Assembly: GCF_019602855.1 (NCBI RefSeq) | Contig: NZ_CP080767.1 | Location: 3,596,001 to 3,660,000 of the forward strand | Direction: 5' to 3' | Source of the DNA: Cupriavidus pinatubonensis | Lineage (GTDB): Bacteria; Pseudomonadota; Gammaproteobacteria; Burkholderiales; Burkholderiaceae | Length of the DNA: 64,000 nt | Shown: in pieces, positions 12,455 through 20,959 of the stretch | How the letters are laid out: every line of letters begins with the position of its first letter | How positions within the stretch are numbered: the first letter of the stretch is position 1 | Translations under genes and position numbers: made by a program | The notes under the pieces: model-generated | Told to the model about the DNA's origin: nothing | The model's database searches: none | The model's input: only the letters and a program-made list of their open reading frames with translations

Positions 12455-12925
12455 TCAGTCCGCAGCGCCTTCGCCGCGCACAAGCAGCACCGGCATGGTC
12501 GACTGCCGGATCAACGCTTCGGCCACACTCCCCAGCACCAGCCTGCGGACACCGCGGCGGCCGTGCGTGCCGATCACGAGCAGGTCGGCGCCCCACTGGC
12601 GGGCAGCCTCGTTGATGGACGCACCGATGTCCCCAGGCACCGCTGCATCGCTGACGAGCCGGGTTTCGTATTTCACATTGGCGGCTGCCAGTCGGCTGGC
12701 CGCATCTTCGAGCGCACGCTGGCCACTTTCGACGATTGCCTTCTGCACCTGGCTCGGATCGTAGAAGCCGGCATCGAAGAGCGGCATCGCGTTGTCAACC
12801 ACATAGAGCGCGAGCACCGTTGCGCCGCCGGGGCCCGCGATCCGAACCGCCTCGTTCAAGGCCAAGGTCGACGTGCTGCTGCCGTCGACCGCCACCACGA
12901 TCTTGTTGTACGCCGCGCCAGTCAT
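12455..12925 (-). CDS. universal stress protein (UspA family)
   Basis: A 156-residue single-domain Usp. The first strand KIVVAVDGSSTS and the C-terminal nucleotide motif GTHGRRGVRRLVLGSVAE (about residues 122-139, pattern G-x2-G-x9-G-S) predict the ATP-binding Usp class. The chosen ATG at 12925 has GGAGG 10 bases upstream; the frame extends 27 codons beyond it without family similarity. Usp proteins help survival under starvation or oxidative stress; a specific trigger is not shown here. It is divergent from the regulator at 13091 across 165 bases. Confidence 0.93.
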   Translation of the reverse strand: MTGAAYNKIVVAVDGSSTSTLALNEAVRIAGPGGATVLALYVVDNAMPLFDAGFYDPSQVQKAIVESGQRALEDAASRLAAANVKYETRLVSDAAVPGDIGASINEAARQWGADLLVIGTHGRRGVRRLVLGSVAEALIRQSTMPVLLVRGEGAAD

Positions 12926-13090
12926 CTTCGTTACCTCCACAGACAGGAAAAAGGGATGGCGGCGCAAGGGCCGCCAGGACGATACTACACGTGCTGCCAG
13001 CGGCACGCGGAGCGGCCTATCGGCAGATCTCGTGTGCTAGATTAGGCCCAACCTTCCAACGGTGGAAAAGACAAGTGTGGTGGGATTAGG

Positions 13091-14314
13091 ATGGACTCCC
13101 TGATCACCGCCGCGGCCCGTGCGCTGGCGGCCGGTGACCCGCTCGGCGCGCTGAACCGCGTCGCCCTGCGCGACGATGCGCCAGCGCTCGCACTGCGCGG
13201 GATCGCAATGGCGCAGCTCGGCGATTTTTCGCTCGCGAAGGCGCTGCTGCGCAAGGCTGCACGTGCCTTCGGTCCGAAGGAGATCATGGCCCGTGCGCGC
13301 TGCGTTGTCGCCGAAGCCGAGATCGCGCTAGTTTCACGCGACCTGCACTGGCCTGTGAAGGCGCTCGACGCTGCGCGGGCAACACTGGAAGCGCACGGCG
13401 ACCGCGCCAACGCCGCGCAGGCGCGCTATCTGCAAGTGCGCCGCCTGCTGCTGATTGGCCAGCTTGAGGCGGCTGACCATATGCTTGCCGGCCTTGACCC
13501 CGCCACACCTCTTCCGGCTGCCCTGCACGCCGCGCACGAACTTGCAGTCGCCGGCATCGCTATCCGGCGACTGCAAACCGGTGTGGCGCACACCGCGCTC
13601 GCCCGTGCCCGGGACGCAGCCCGTCGGGCAGGCATCCCGGCGCTGATGGCGGAGGTCGAAGCCGCATCCCGTGTCCTCGATACACCGGCCGCGCGACGGA
13701 TCTCTCGCGGCCGTGAACGGCTGCTCATGCTCGATGAGGTGGAAGCGCTGCTGGCATCCGGAACGCTCATCGTCGACGCATGCCGCCTCGTCGTACGTGA
13801 CGCCGCCACCCTGGTTCCGCTGGCCCGGCGGCCGGTTCTGTTCTCGCTCGCCCGCACGCTCGCCGAAGCATGGCCGGGTGATGTGCCCCGCGACACGCTG
13901 ATCGCCCGTGCGTTCCGGATGAAATTCGCCGATGCCTCGCATCGCGCGCGCCTGCGCGTGGAAATCGGACGGCTACGCGCTGCACTCGGGCCGCTCGCTG
14001 ACGTATCCGCGACGAGGCACGGCTACGCGCTGGCACCACGTGACGCGCCCGGAGTCGTTGTGCTGGCGCTGCCGGTCGAAGACGCCTATGCCACCGTGCT
14101 CGCCTGCCTCGCGGACGGAGAGTCGTGGTCAAGCTCCGCCCTGGCGCTGGCGCTCGGCGCGAGCCAGCGCACCATGCAGCGCGCGCTCGACGCACTGGCG
14201 GCGACCGGCAAGGTCCAGCCGATCGGCCATGGGCGTGCACGCCGGTGGATCACCCCCCCGATACCCGGATTCGCGACGACCTTGTTACTCCCTGGGCCGC
14301 TACCCGGCAGCTAG
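13091..14314 (+). CDS. TPR-like protein with winged-helix DNA-binding domains
   Basis: A 407-residue protein. Residues 1-200 are alpha-helical repeats rich in Ala/Arg/Leu with TPR-like spacing (for example ALALRGIAMAQLGDFSLAKA). Residues about 235-315 resemble an OmpR-type winged helix, with RPVLFSLARTLAEAWPGDVP and SHRARLRVEIGRLRAALGPL. Residues about 340-395 form a second helix-turn-helix (SSALALALGASQRTMQRALD) ending in a basic wing. This suggests a transcription factor sensing a protein or small ligand through its repeats. I recognise the domain types but not the family's role. The beta-propeller gene at 14352 follows 37 bases later on the same strand and is its most likely partner or target. 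Confidence 0.7.
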   Translation: MDSLITAAARALAAGDPLGALNRVALRDDAPALALRGIAMAQLGDFSLAKALLRKAARAFGPKEIMARARCVVAEAEIALVSRDLHWPVKALDAARATLEAHGDRANAAQARYLQVRRLLLIGQLEAADHMLAGLDPATPLPAALHAAHELAVAGIAIRRLQTGVAHTALARARDAARRAGIPALMAEVEAASRVLDTPAARRISRGRERLLMLDEVEALLASGTLIVDACRLVVRDAATLVPLARRPVLFSLARTLAEAWPGDVPRDTLIARAFRMKFADASHRARLRVEIGRLRAALGPLADVSATRHGYALAPRDAPGVVVLALPVEDAYATVLACLADGESWSSSALALALGASQRTMQRALDALAATGKVQPIGHGRARRWITPPIPGFATTLLLPGPLPGS

Positions 14315-14351
14315 CATGAAACGCACATCAACCAGTGACGAGGACACGAAC

Positions 14352-15002
14352 ATGAAGCGATCCGCAGCGGAAGTCATTCGTGAATACGGGCCCTTTGCCG
14401 GCGTGGAGGCCATCCATGGCGTTACCTACGACGGGCGCCAGGTGTGGTTTGGCTCTGGAGACAGGCTCAACGCGCTCGATCCGGCGAGCGGGCAGACGGT
14501 GCGCACCATCGAGGTCCCCGCGCACGCCGGGACGGCGTTCGACGGGCGGCACCTTTACCAGATCTCCGAAAGCCGCATCCAGAAGATCGATCCTCAGACC
14601 GGCCGCGTGCTCGCGACCATTCCGGCCCCAGGCGGTGGCGGCGATTCCGGCATGGCCTGGGCCGAAGGATCGCTCTGGGTGGGACAGTACCGCGAACGGA
14701 AGATCCACCAGATCGATCCCGACACCGGCAAGGTGCTGCGCACGATCGAATCCAACCGTTTCGTGACCGGGGTCACCTGGGTGGACGGTGAGCTATGGCA
14801 TGGGACATGGGAAGGCGAAGAGAGCGACTTGCGGCGCATCGACCCACGCTCGGGTGAGGTTCTGGAACGACTCGACATGCCTGCGGGCGTCGCGGTATCG
14901 GGGCTTGAGTCCGATGGCGCGGACCGGTTCTTCTGCGGCGGTGGAAGCAGCGGCAAGCTCAGGGCCGTCCGCCGTCCACGGAAGGACGCCTCACAGACCT
15001 GA
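14352..15002 (+). CDS. small beta-propeller protein with four YVTN/glutamine-cyclotransferase-like blades
   Basis: A 216-residue protein with four clear repeats, each ending in the same turn: ALDPASGQTVRTIEVP, KIDPQTGRVLATIPAP, QIDPDTGKVLRTIESN and RIDPRSGEVLERLDMP. Between them lie W-containing strands (GMAWAEGSLWVGQYRERKIH, TWVDGELWHGTW). The pattern is that of glutaminyl cyclotransferase, YVTN or SMP-30-like propellers. No signal peptide is seen, so it should be cytoplasmic. The catalytic role is unknown. The start at 14352 has GAGGA 9 bases upstream; an in-frame ATG at 14316, two bases after the regulator stop, has no ribosome site. It is probably translated from the same mRNA as the regulator. 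Confidence 0.72.
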   Translation: MKRSAAEVIREYGPFAGVEAIHGVTYDGRQVWFGSGDRLNALDPASGQTVRTIEVPAHAGTAFDGRHLYQISESRIQKIDPQTGRVLATIPAPGGGGDSGMAWAEGSLWVGQYRERKIHQIDPDTGKVLRTIESNRFVTGVTWVDGELWHGTWEGEESDLRRIDPRSGEVLERLDMPAGVAVSGLESDGADRFFCGGGSSGKLRAVRRPRKDASQT

Positions 15003-15026
15003 TCGTCAACTCTGGAACAGCGTGCC

Positions 15027-15770
15027 TTACCGCGAAGTCAGCCGCATCTGCGCGAGCAGCGGCAGATGATCGGATGCAAGCCGAGCCACCGGACTGCGGT
15101 GGCTCGACACTGCGACGAGATGCGCGCGCGGCGATGTCCAGATGCGGTCGAGCGCGAGCACCGGGCAACGCGACGGAAACGTCGACACATGCGGCGTGCG
15201 TTCGAAATAGGCATGCAGCCAGCGCAACGGCCGGCCCCACAGAAACCATTCGTTGACATCGCCAAGCAAGATGGTCGGCTGGGCGGGTACTTCGGCCAGC
15301 GCCGTCAGCAGGCGGCGCACCTGTGCGCGGCGTTCGCTGGGCAGCAGGCCCAGGTGCGTGGCAATCACACGCAGCGCGAACGTGCCGGCTTCGATCGCGT
15401 CGCATTGCAGCTGTGCATCGATGGCACCGCGCGGTTCGCGCCCTTTCACACTGAGATCGATGTGCCGCACGCGCAGCGGCGCATAGCGTGTCAGCAAGGC
15501 ATTGCCATAGTCGCCATCGTCGCGCACCAGCGTCGGGCCTGGTATTGCATGCAGCCCAGTATGCCTGGACAGGAAGCCGAGCATATCGAAGCCGGTGGCG
15601 CGGGTTTCCACTTCCTGTAGCGCGACCAGGTCGGCCCGCAACTCGCGCAGCACCTCGCAGATGCGTTTCGGCACGAAATGACCGTCGGTGCCGACGCCGC
15701 CGTGGATGTTGTAGCTCGCCACCGCGATCTCGGCATGCCGGGCGGCAAGCGGTGCTTCTGGCGCGTTCAC
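15027..15770 (-). CDS. endonuclease/exonuclease/phosphatase (EEP) family hydrolase
   Basis: A 247-residue metal-dependent phosphodiesterase fold. All EEP landmarks are present in order: VASYNIHGG near residue 17, LQEVETR near 55, ATHLGL near 145, LLGDVNEW near 170 and SDHLPLL near the C-terminus. A GTG start at 15770 overlaps the stop of the upstream phospholipase gene in a GTGA arrangement, so the two are translationally coupled. EEP proteins paired with PLD-VTT proteins are usually thought to act on phospholipid or related phosphodiesters rather than DNA, but the substrate is not known. Its 3' end faces the propeller gene with 24 bases between stops. Confidence 0.88.
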   Translation of the reverse strand: MNAPEAPLAARHAEIAVASYNIHGGVGTDGHFVPKRICEVLRELRADLVALQEVETRATGFDMLGFLSRHTGLHAIPGPTLVRDDGDYGNALLTRYAPLRVRHIDLSVKGREPRGAIDAQLQCDAIEAGTFALRVIATHLGLLPSERRAQVRRLLTALAEVPAQPTILLGDVNEWFLWGRPLRWLHAYFERTPHVSTFPSRCPVLALDRIWTSPRAHLVAVSSHRSPVARLASDHLPLLAQMRLTSR

Positions 15771-17974
15771 CGCGTTCTCTCGTTCGGCGCGGTGCGCACA
15801 CCGCATGAATGGCACACGCCTGTGTCGTGTGGCTGGTGCGCACGTGTGGTCCGGCGGCGGCGCTCGCGTCTTCGCCGCAGCAACACCCACACACACACGG
15901 GCACGAGCAGCACCAGTGCGAGCCACGCAAACGTCAGCGCGCCCGGATTGCGCGCTACGGCGGCAATGCGATCCACCAATGACGCCGAGACAATGATGCC
16001 GGGCGACATGCCGATGGCCGTCCCCAGCAGGCAATCGCGCAGGCGGATGCGCGAGGCGCCCACGACAAGATTGACCAGCGTGAACGGCGCGACTGGCACC
16101 AGCCTGAGTGCCACCATCGCAAGCACGCCGTGCTGGCCTACGCGCTGGCTGAGCCGGTTCAGCCGCCGGCCGCCGAAGCGCTGCACGGCGTTGCGACCCA
16201 ACAGGCGCCCTGCCGTGTAGCCGACCGCAGCGCTCAGCACAGTGCCCGCCAGCGCCATCGCGCCGCCATACAAGGGCCCGAATACGACTACCGTGACCAC
16301 GATCAGCACGGTCACCGGGATCAGCATCATCCCACCGACGACATAGGCGCACATCATCACGAGCGGCGCGAGCGGCATCTCGTCCACGCGCTCCATCAGG
16401 ACCAGCAGGTGGCGGACATCGGCCCATTCGCGCAGTGGCGTATAGCGCCACGCAAACGCCACGCCGGCGAGCACCAGCAGGAACCCAACGAGCATCGCCA
16501 CGTGGCTTGCGGCGCGCGGGCGCGCATCGTGGCCGATGAACTCTGCCATGACCTGGTCGGTGTCGATCGGCTCCATCGGATCGAGCAGCGTGGCGTCGGG
16601 CAACGCCGCGTCGACCTCGTCCGGGACACTGGGCATGAATGGCACGAGGGTCCGGTCTTCCGAGCGTTGCAGCGAGCGCAGTGCATCGTTGAGCCGCGGA
16701 TGCTCGGCCAGCGCCTGATTCAGCGCATCAGGCGAGACCGCCAGGTGTTCGCACAGCAAGCGGTCACGCATGGCGCGGATCGATGCGGCGATGCGCGCGT
16801 CGCCGTTCGATTCGATCACGAGATTGCATTCGGTATCGAGTCCGAAAGACCGGTTGCTCAGGTTCGCGGAGCCGATCATGAGCAGGCGGTCATCAACGAC
16901 CATCACCTTGCTGTGGACATTGACGCAGGCATCGCGCAGGCCCGGCACGTGCGGGCAGTAAAGCCGGAAGCGACCGTGTGAGTCCGCGGCGCGCAAGGTA
17001 CGGCAGAGGCGCGCGCGCAGCACGCCCATGCTGGCTTCCTCGAGCCAGCCGCTTTCCGTCCGGCGCGAGACGAGTGCGATGTCAGGGCTGTCGGATTCGC
17101 GTAACCGGGCCGCGAATGCGTCGGCGATCAGTGCGGAGCTGAAGTACTGGTTTTCGAGATACAGGCTGTCGCGCGCGGCAGCGATCGCATCGGTATGGAG
17201 TTCCCGGATCTCGGTGACGGCGGGCGCATCATCGCGCGCCGGATAGGTACGGCTGATGCCGACGCGTACATCCGTGGCGTCCGGTGGCACCCGGCTCGGC
17301 CACGGGTCCGCGCCAGTCGCCGTCGGCACGCGTGCATGGCGACCCGTCGCACGCAGCCATCGCTCCGCGGCGAGATCGCCGAGCGCGCGCGCCGCGTCGC
17401 CGTCCACCATGCACTGCACGTCATGAAATGGCGCGTAGGGCTTGCCGTCGGGATCGGTCCTGAGCGGCTCGTCGGCGCGGTGTTCGGGCGTGTCCCAGCG
17501 TCGGATGGTGAGGTCCAGGCCGCCAACGAACGCGAGCGCGTGATCAATGACCACCACCTTCTGGTGATGCGACGCACCGGGCGGATGATTGCCGTCCAGG
17601 CAGAACGACAGGCGCCGGTGCGCCTCCCAGTGCTGCCGTGCCGCGGGCAGGAATTCGCGCTCGAACGCGAACACCATGGCGAAATCCCAGCTCAGCACGT
17701 AGACGTGCAGGTCAGGTCGCCGCTTGCACAGCGCATGAAGGAAGTCGCGCAGTTCGGCGGGCAAGCCATCTTCCGGCCCCTCTTGCGCGAGGCGCATGCG
17801 GCTGTCGATATCCCATCCGACGATATAGATGGTTTGCTCCGCACGTGCCAATGCCTCCCGCAGTGCGGTGAAATAGGCGTCCGCATCGACCAGCATCGCA
17901 AAGCGCGTGCAGGGCTCCACGCGCCAGCAGTTGTGCCCCGGACGCAGCAGCGAGGGATGGGCATCGTTTGTCAT
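15767..17974 (-). CDS. phospholipase D-like protein fused to a VTT/DedA-type membrane domain
   Basis: A 735-residue protein. Two PLD catalytic HKD motifs are seen: HHQKVVVID near residue 137 and HSKVMVVDD near 352, with GSANLSNRS after the second. From about 485 onward it is a membrane domain of the SNARE-associated/TVP38-TMEM64 (VTT) type, with GPLYGGAMALAGTVLSAAVG and the polar loop around VGASRIRLRDCLLGTAIG. The N-terminal half is predicted to be cytoplasmic or peripheral, and the C-terminal half inner-membrane. Such fusions are cardiolipin-synthase-like in the PLD part and scramblase-like in the VTT part, suggesting lipid synthesis coupled to movement; that is inference. ATG at 17974 is chosen; a TTG 7 codons upstream is possible. 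Confidence 0.88.
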   Translation of the reverse strand: MTNDAHPSLLRPGHNCWRVEPCTRFAMLVDADAYFTALREALARAEQTIYIVGWDIDSRMRLAQEGPEDGLPAELRDFLHALCKRRPDLHVYVLSWDFAMVFAFEREFLPAARQHWEAHRRLSFCLDGNHPPGASHHQKVVVIDHALAFVGGLDLTIRRWDTPEHRADEPLRTDPDGKPYAPFHDVQCMVDGDAARALGDLAAERWLRATGRHARVPTATGADPWPSRVPPDATDVRVGISRTYPARDDAPAVTEIRELHTDAIAAARDSLYLENQYFSSALIADAFAARLRESDSPDIALVSRRTESGWLEEASMGVLRARLCRTLRAADSHGRFRLYCPHVPGLRDACVNVHSKVMVVDDRLLMIGSANLSNRSFGLDTECNLVIESNGDARIAASIRAMRDRLLCEHLAVSPDALNQALAEHPRLNDALRSLQRSEDRTLVPFMPSVPDEVDAALPDATLLDPMEPIDTDQVMAEFIGHDARPRAASHVAMLVGFLLVLAGVAFAWRYTPLREWADVRHLLVLMERVDEMPLAPLVMMCAYVVGGMMLIPVTVLIVVTVVVFGPLYGGAMALAGTVLSAAVGYTAGRLLGRNAVQRFGGRRLNRLSQRVGQHGVLAMVALRLVPVAPFTLVNLVVGASRIRLRDCLLGTAIGMSPGIIVSASLVDRIAAVARNPGALTFAWLALVLLVPVCVWVLLRRRRERRRRTTRAHQPHDTGVCHSCGVRTAPNERTR

Positions 17975-18105
17975 GGCGAAGGGTAGACCCCGCAAGTTTC
18001 GTACCGGTGGGCAGGGCCCAATATGCCGCCATCACGGATCCGATGTCGCGCCTGGCTTACTTGCCATTGCAAAAGTTGCCATCACGCCGCTGCCATGCCA
18101 TTTAA

Positions 18106-18133
18106 TTGACCGACCGGTCGGCTTATATATAAT
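18106..18133 (+). promoter_or_regulatory. paaABCDE promoter with embedded palindromic operator
   Basis: The -35 TTGACC (18106-18111) and -10 TATAAT (18128-18133) are 16 bases apart. A perfect 12-bp palindrome CCGACCGGTCGG (18110-18121) overlaps the -35 end and the spacer, so a bound dimer would block RNA polymerase. TetR-family regulators of phenylacetate genes in Burkholderiaceae recognise sites of this ACCGACCGGTCGG type as far as I recall. The likely repressor is the TetR gene at 23062, with phenylacetyl-CoA as inducer by analogy. Confidence 0.82.
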
Positions 18134-18199
18134 GGGGCCGAACCACAGGCGCAAAGCCGGCCGTCAGAGCCGGGACAGCCGCTGCCAAAGGAGGCTCCT

Positions 18200-19204
18200 A
18201 TGTACACGCAGAGTCTGGATTTGCCCGGCAATCCCGCTTCGGTGACCGCAGCCGCGGACGACGCCAGCCGCCAGGCGGCGTTCGATGCACGCATGGCCGC
18301 CGACAGCAAGATCGAGCCGCAGGACTGGATGCCCCAGGCCTACCGCAAGACGCTGGTCAGGCAGATCTCCCAGCACGCGCACTCCGAAATCGTCGGCATG
18401 CTTCCCGAAGGCAACTGGATCAGCCGCGCACCGTCGCTCAAGCGCAAGGCCATCCTGCTGGCCAAGGTGCAGGACGAAGGCGGACACGGCCTCTATCTCT
18501 ATTCCGCCGCGGAGACGCTCAATACGTCGCGCGACGAGATGGTCGACGCGCTGCACACGGGCCGGGCCAAGTATTCATCGATCTTCAACTACCCGACGCT
18601 GACCTGGGCCGATGTCGGCGTGATCGGCTGGCTTGTCGACGGCGCGGCGATCATGAACCAGATCCCGCTGTGCCGTTGCTCGTATGGCCCGTACGCGCGC
18701 GCCATGATCCGGATCTGCAAGGAAGAGTCGTTCCATCAGCGCCAGGGGTTCGACGCGCTGCTGGCGATGATGCGCGGCACCGACGCCCAGCGCGAGATGG
18801 TGCAGGACGCGGTCGATCGCTGGTGGTTTCCGGTGCTGATGATGTTCGGGCCGCCCGATTCGGCATCCACCAACAGCGCGCAGACCATGGCGTGGGGCAT
18901 CAAGCGGATTTCGAATGACGACCTGCGGCAGAAGTTTGTCGACGCGACAGTGGAACAGGCCAAGGTGCTGGGCGTCACGCTGCCCGATCCGGGCCTGCAA
19001 TGGAATGCCGAGCGCGGCCACTATGACTACAGCCCGCTGGACTGGGACGAGTTCTGGCGCGTGATCAACGGCGATGGCCCGTGCAACCGCGAACGTCTGG
19101 CGACGCGCGTGAAAGCCCACGAAGACGGCGCCTGGGTGCGCGAAGCGGCGCTGGCCCACGCGGCCAAGCAGGCCGCGCGCGAAACACAGCGTGAAGCCGC
19201 CTGA
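18200..19204 (+). CDS. paaA: phenylacetyl-CoA 1,2-epoxidase subunit PaaA (catalytic)
   Basis: PaaA carries the di-iron site that epoxidises the ring of phenylacetyl-CoA. The 334-residue product shows the two helix motifs of the bacterial multicomponent monooxygenase fold: QDEGGHG (near residues 92-98) and KEESFHQR (near 174-181), giving the E-x2-H ligands. GAGG lies 8 bases before the ATG. It is the first gene of a tight paaABCDE run with 22, 12, 13 and 34 bases between genes, driven by the promoter at 18106. The length matches the family (about 310-335). Confidence 0.97.
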   Translation: MYTQSLDLPGNPASVTAAADDASRQAAFDARMAADSKIEPQDWMPQAYRKTLVRQISQHAHSEIVGMLPEGNWISRAPSLKRKAILLAKVQDEGGHGLYLYSAAETLNTSRDEMVDALHTGRAKYSSIFNYPTLTWADVGVIGWLVDGAAIMNQIPLCRCSYGPYARAMIRICKEESFHQRQGFDALLAMMRGTDAQREMVQDAVDRWWFPVLMMFGPPDSASTNSAQTMAWGIKRISNDDLRQKFVDATVEQAKVLGVTLPDPGLQWNAERGHYDYSPLDWDEFWRVINGDGPCNRERLATRVKAHEDGAWVREAALAHAAKQAARETQREAA

Positions 19205-19226
19205 CGCAAAGGACAAGGAGACCAGC

Positions 19227-19514
19227 ATGACGCAGAAGGAATGGCCGCTGTGGGAAGTGTTCGTGCGCAGCAAGCAGGGGTTGGAGCACAAGCATTGCGG
19301 CAGCCTGCATGCCACCGATGCCCAGCAGGCGCTGCACATGGCGCGCGACGTCTATACGCGCCGCCAGGAAGGTGTGTCGATCTGGGTGGTGCCGTCCACC
19401 GCGATCACCGCCAGTGCGCCCGAGGAAAAGCCGGAGCTGTTCGACCCGATGGCCGACAAGATCTACCGGCATCCGACCTTCTACCAGCTACCCGACGAAG
19501 TCAACCATATGTAA
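19227..19514 (+). CDS. paaB: phenylacetyl-CoA epoxidase subunit PaaB
   Basis: A 95-residue protein beginning MTQKEWPLWEVFVRSKQGLE, with the family features HKHCGSLHATDAQQAL and ARDVYTRRQEGVSIWVVPS. PaaB bridges two PaaAC heterodimers in the complex. A strong AAGGAG precedes the ATG at 19227; the frame continues 12 codons upstream into paaA's end without family similarity. Confidence 0.97.
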   Translation: MTQKEWPLWEVFVRSKQGLEHKHCGSLHATDAQQALHMARDVYTRRQEGVSIWVVPSTAITASAPEEKPELFDPMADKIYRHPTFYQLPDEVNHM

Positions 19515-19526
19515 GGGCCCGGCACC

Positions 19527-20369
19527 ATGATGACCCCGACGACCGACACCACGCTGTCGCATCTGCCGCCTGAGCGCACGGCCGCGCTGCGCTACGTGCT
19601 GCGGCTCGCCGATAACGCGCTGATTCTCGGCCAGCGCAACGCCGAGTGGTGCGGCCATGGCCCGGTGCTGGAAGAAGACATCGCGCTGGCGAATATCAGC
19701 CTGGACCTGATCGGCCAGGCGCGGCTGCTCTATGCCCATGCCGGCGAGCTGGAAGGCGCGCTGACCGGCAGGCCGCGCCATGAGGACAACTACGCGTACT
19801 GGCGCGCCGAACGCGAGTTCTGCAACTGGACGCTGGCCGAGTTGCCACACAGCGGCCCGCTGGCAGGCACCGCCAGCACCGACCGCGACTACGCCGTCAC
19901 CATCACGCGCAACTTCCTGTACAGCGCGCTGATGGTGGAACTGTGGAACGTGCTGCAGGCGAGTACCGATGCGGAGCTGGCCGCTATCGCGGCGAAATCG
20001 GTCAAGGAAGCACGCTATCACCTGCACCACGCCGCTGGCTGGATGGTGCGCCTTGGCGATGGCACCGAGGCTTCGCACCTGCGCATGCAGCGCGCGCTTG
20101 ACCATCTGATGCCGTACATGAACGAATGCTTCGCCGGCGACGACGTGGAGCAGCTCGCCGCCGCGCAGGGCGTGGCGGTGCCGACTACCGACCTGCGCGA
20201 CGCATGGGAAGCGACGGTCGACGAAACTCTCGCGGAGGCCACGCTGGAAAAGCCGGTGCCGAACGCCTTTGTTTCGACTGGCAAGCATGGACTGCATTCC
20301 GAACATATGAGCTACCTGCTGGCCGAAATGCAGAGCCTCGCGCGGGCCCATCCTGGCGCGCAGTGGTAG
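19527..20369 (+). CDS. paaC: phenylacetyl-CoA epoxidase subunit PaaC (structural)
   Basis: A 280-residue ferritin-like helical protein related to PaaA but without the full set of iron ligands, and it serves as PaaA's structural partner. Typical segments are NAEWCGHGPVLEEDIALANI and EARYHLHHAAGWMVRLGDGT. The first hydrophobic helix has LRLADNALILGQR. It follows paaB by 12 bases. The start could be either of the two adjacent Met codons at 19527 and 19530. Confidence 0.96.
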   Translation: MMTPTTDTTLSHLPPERTAALRYVLRLADNALILGQRNAEWCGHGPVLEEDIALANISLDLIGQARLLYAHAGELEGALTGRPRHEDNYAYWRAEREFCNWTLAELPHSGPLAGTASTDRDYAVTITRNFLYSALMVELWNVLQASTDAELAAIAAKSVKEARYHLHHAAGWMVRLGDGTEASHLRMQRALDHLMPYMNECFAGDDVEQLAAAQGVAVPTTDLRDAWEATVDETLAEATLEKPVPNAFVSTGKHGLHSEHMSYLLAEMQSLARAHPGAQW

Positions 20370-20382
20370 CACGGGGCCCGAT

Positions 20383-20925
20383 ATGAACACTGTTGCGCTT
20401 TCCGACGCCGAACGCACCACGCGCGCGTGGGCTGCGCTGGAGTCGGTGCCCGACCCCGAAATCCCCGTGGTATCGATTCGGGACCTCGGCATCCTGCGCG
20501 ATATTGCCGTAGCCGACGACGCGACGCTCGAAGTCACCATCACGCCGACGTATTCGGGCTGCCCGGCCATGTCGCAGATCGCCGAGGACATCGGCCAGGC
20601 CCTCGACGCGGCAGGACTCGGGCCCTGGCGCGTCCGCACGGCGCTATCGCCGGCGTGGACGACCGACTGGATCAGCGACGCCGCACGCGAACGCCTGCGC
20701 GAATTCGGCATTGCGCCGCCGCGGCAATGCGACGCGGCACCAGCCACGCAGCCGTTGCGCTTCGTGCCGCGCGCCGCCCGCGCCGGCGCACCGGATACCG
20801 TGGCCTGTCCGCGCTGCGGCAGCCGCCATACGCAGGAAATCTCGCGCTTCGCATCGACGGCCTGCAAGGCGCTTTACCGTTGCCTCGATTGCCGCGAACC
20901 GTTCGACTACTTCAAACCCTACTAA
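20383..20925 (+). CDS. paaD: PaaD, iron-sulfur maturation factor for phenylacetyl-CoA epoxidase
   Basis: A 180-residue protein. The N-terminal 100 residues are a DUF59/MIP18 domain (SVPDPEIPVVSIRDLGILRD, TPTYSGCPAM with the conserved Cys). The C-terminus is a zinc ribbon with CPRCGS near residue 144 and CLDCREPFDYF at the end. PaaD is needed to mature the epoxidase system, probably by inserting the 2Fe-2S cluster of PaaE. It starts 13 bases after paaC. Confidence 0.95.
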   Translation: MNTVALSDAERTTRAWAALESVPDPEIPVVSIRDLGILRDIAVADDATLEVTITPTYSGCPAMSQIAEDIGQALDAAGLGPWRVRTALSPAWTTDWISDAARERLREFGIAPPRQCDAAPATQPLRFVPRAARAGAPDTVACPRCGSRHTQEISRFASTACKALYRCLDCREPFDYFKPY

Positions 20926-20959
20926 CCGTTACCAACCCCGCCGTCCCGAGCGAGCTGCC

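Noticed and set aside
19488..20867. 459-codon minus-strand frame opposite paaC and paaD
   Set aside because: Antisense to well-recognised paa genes; composition typical of shadow frames.
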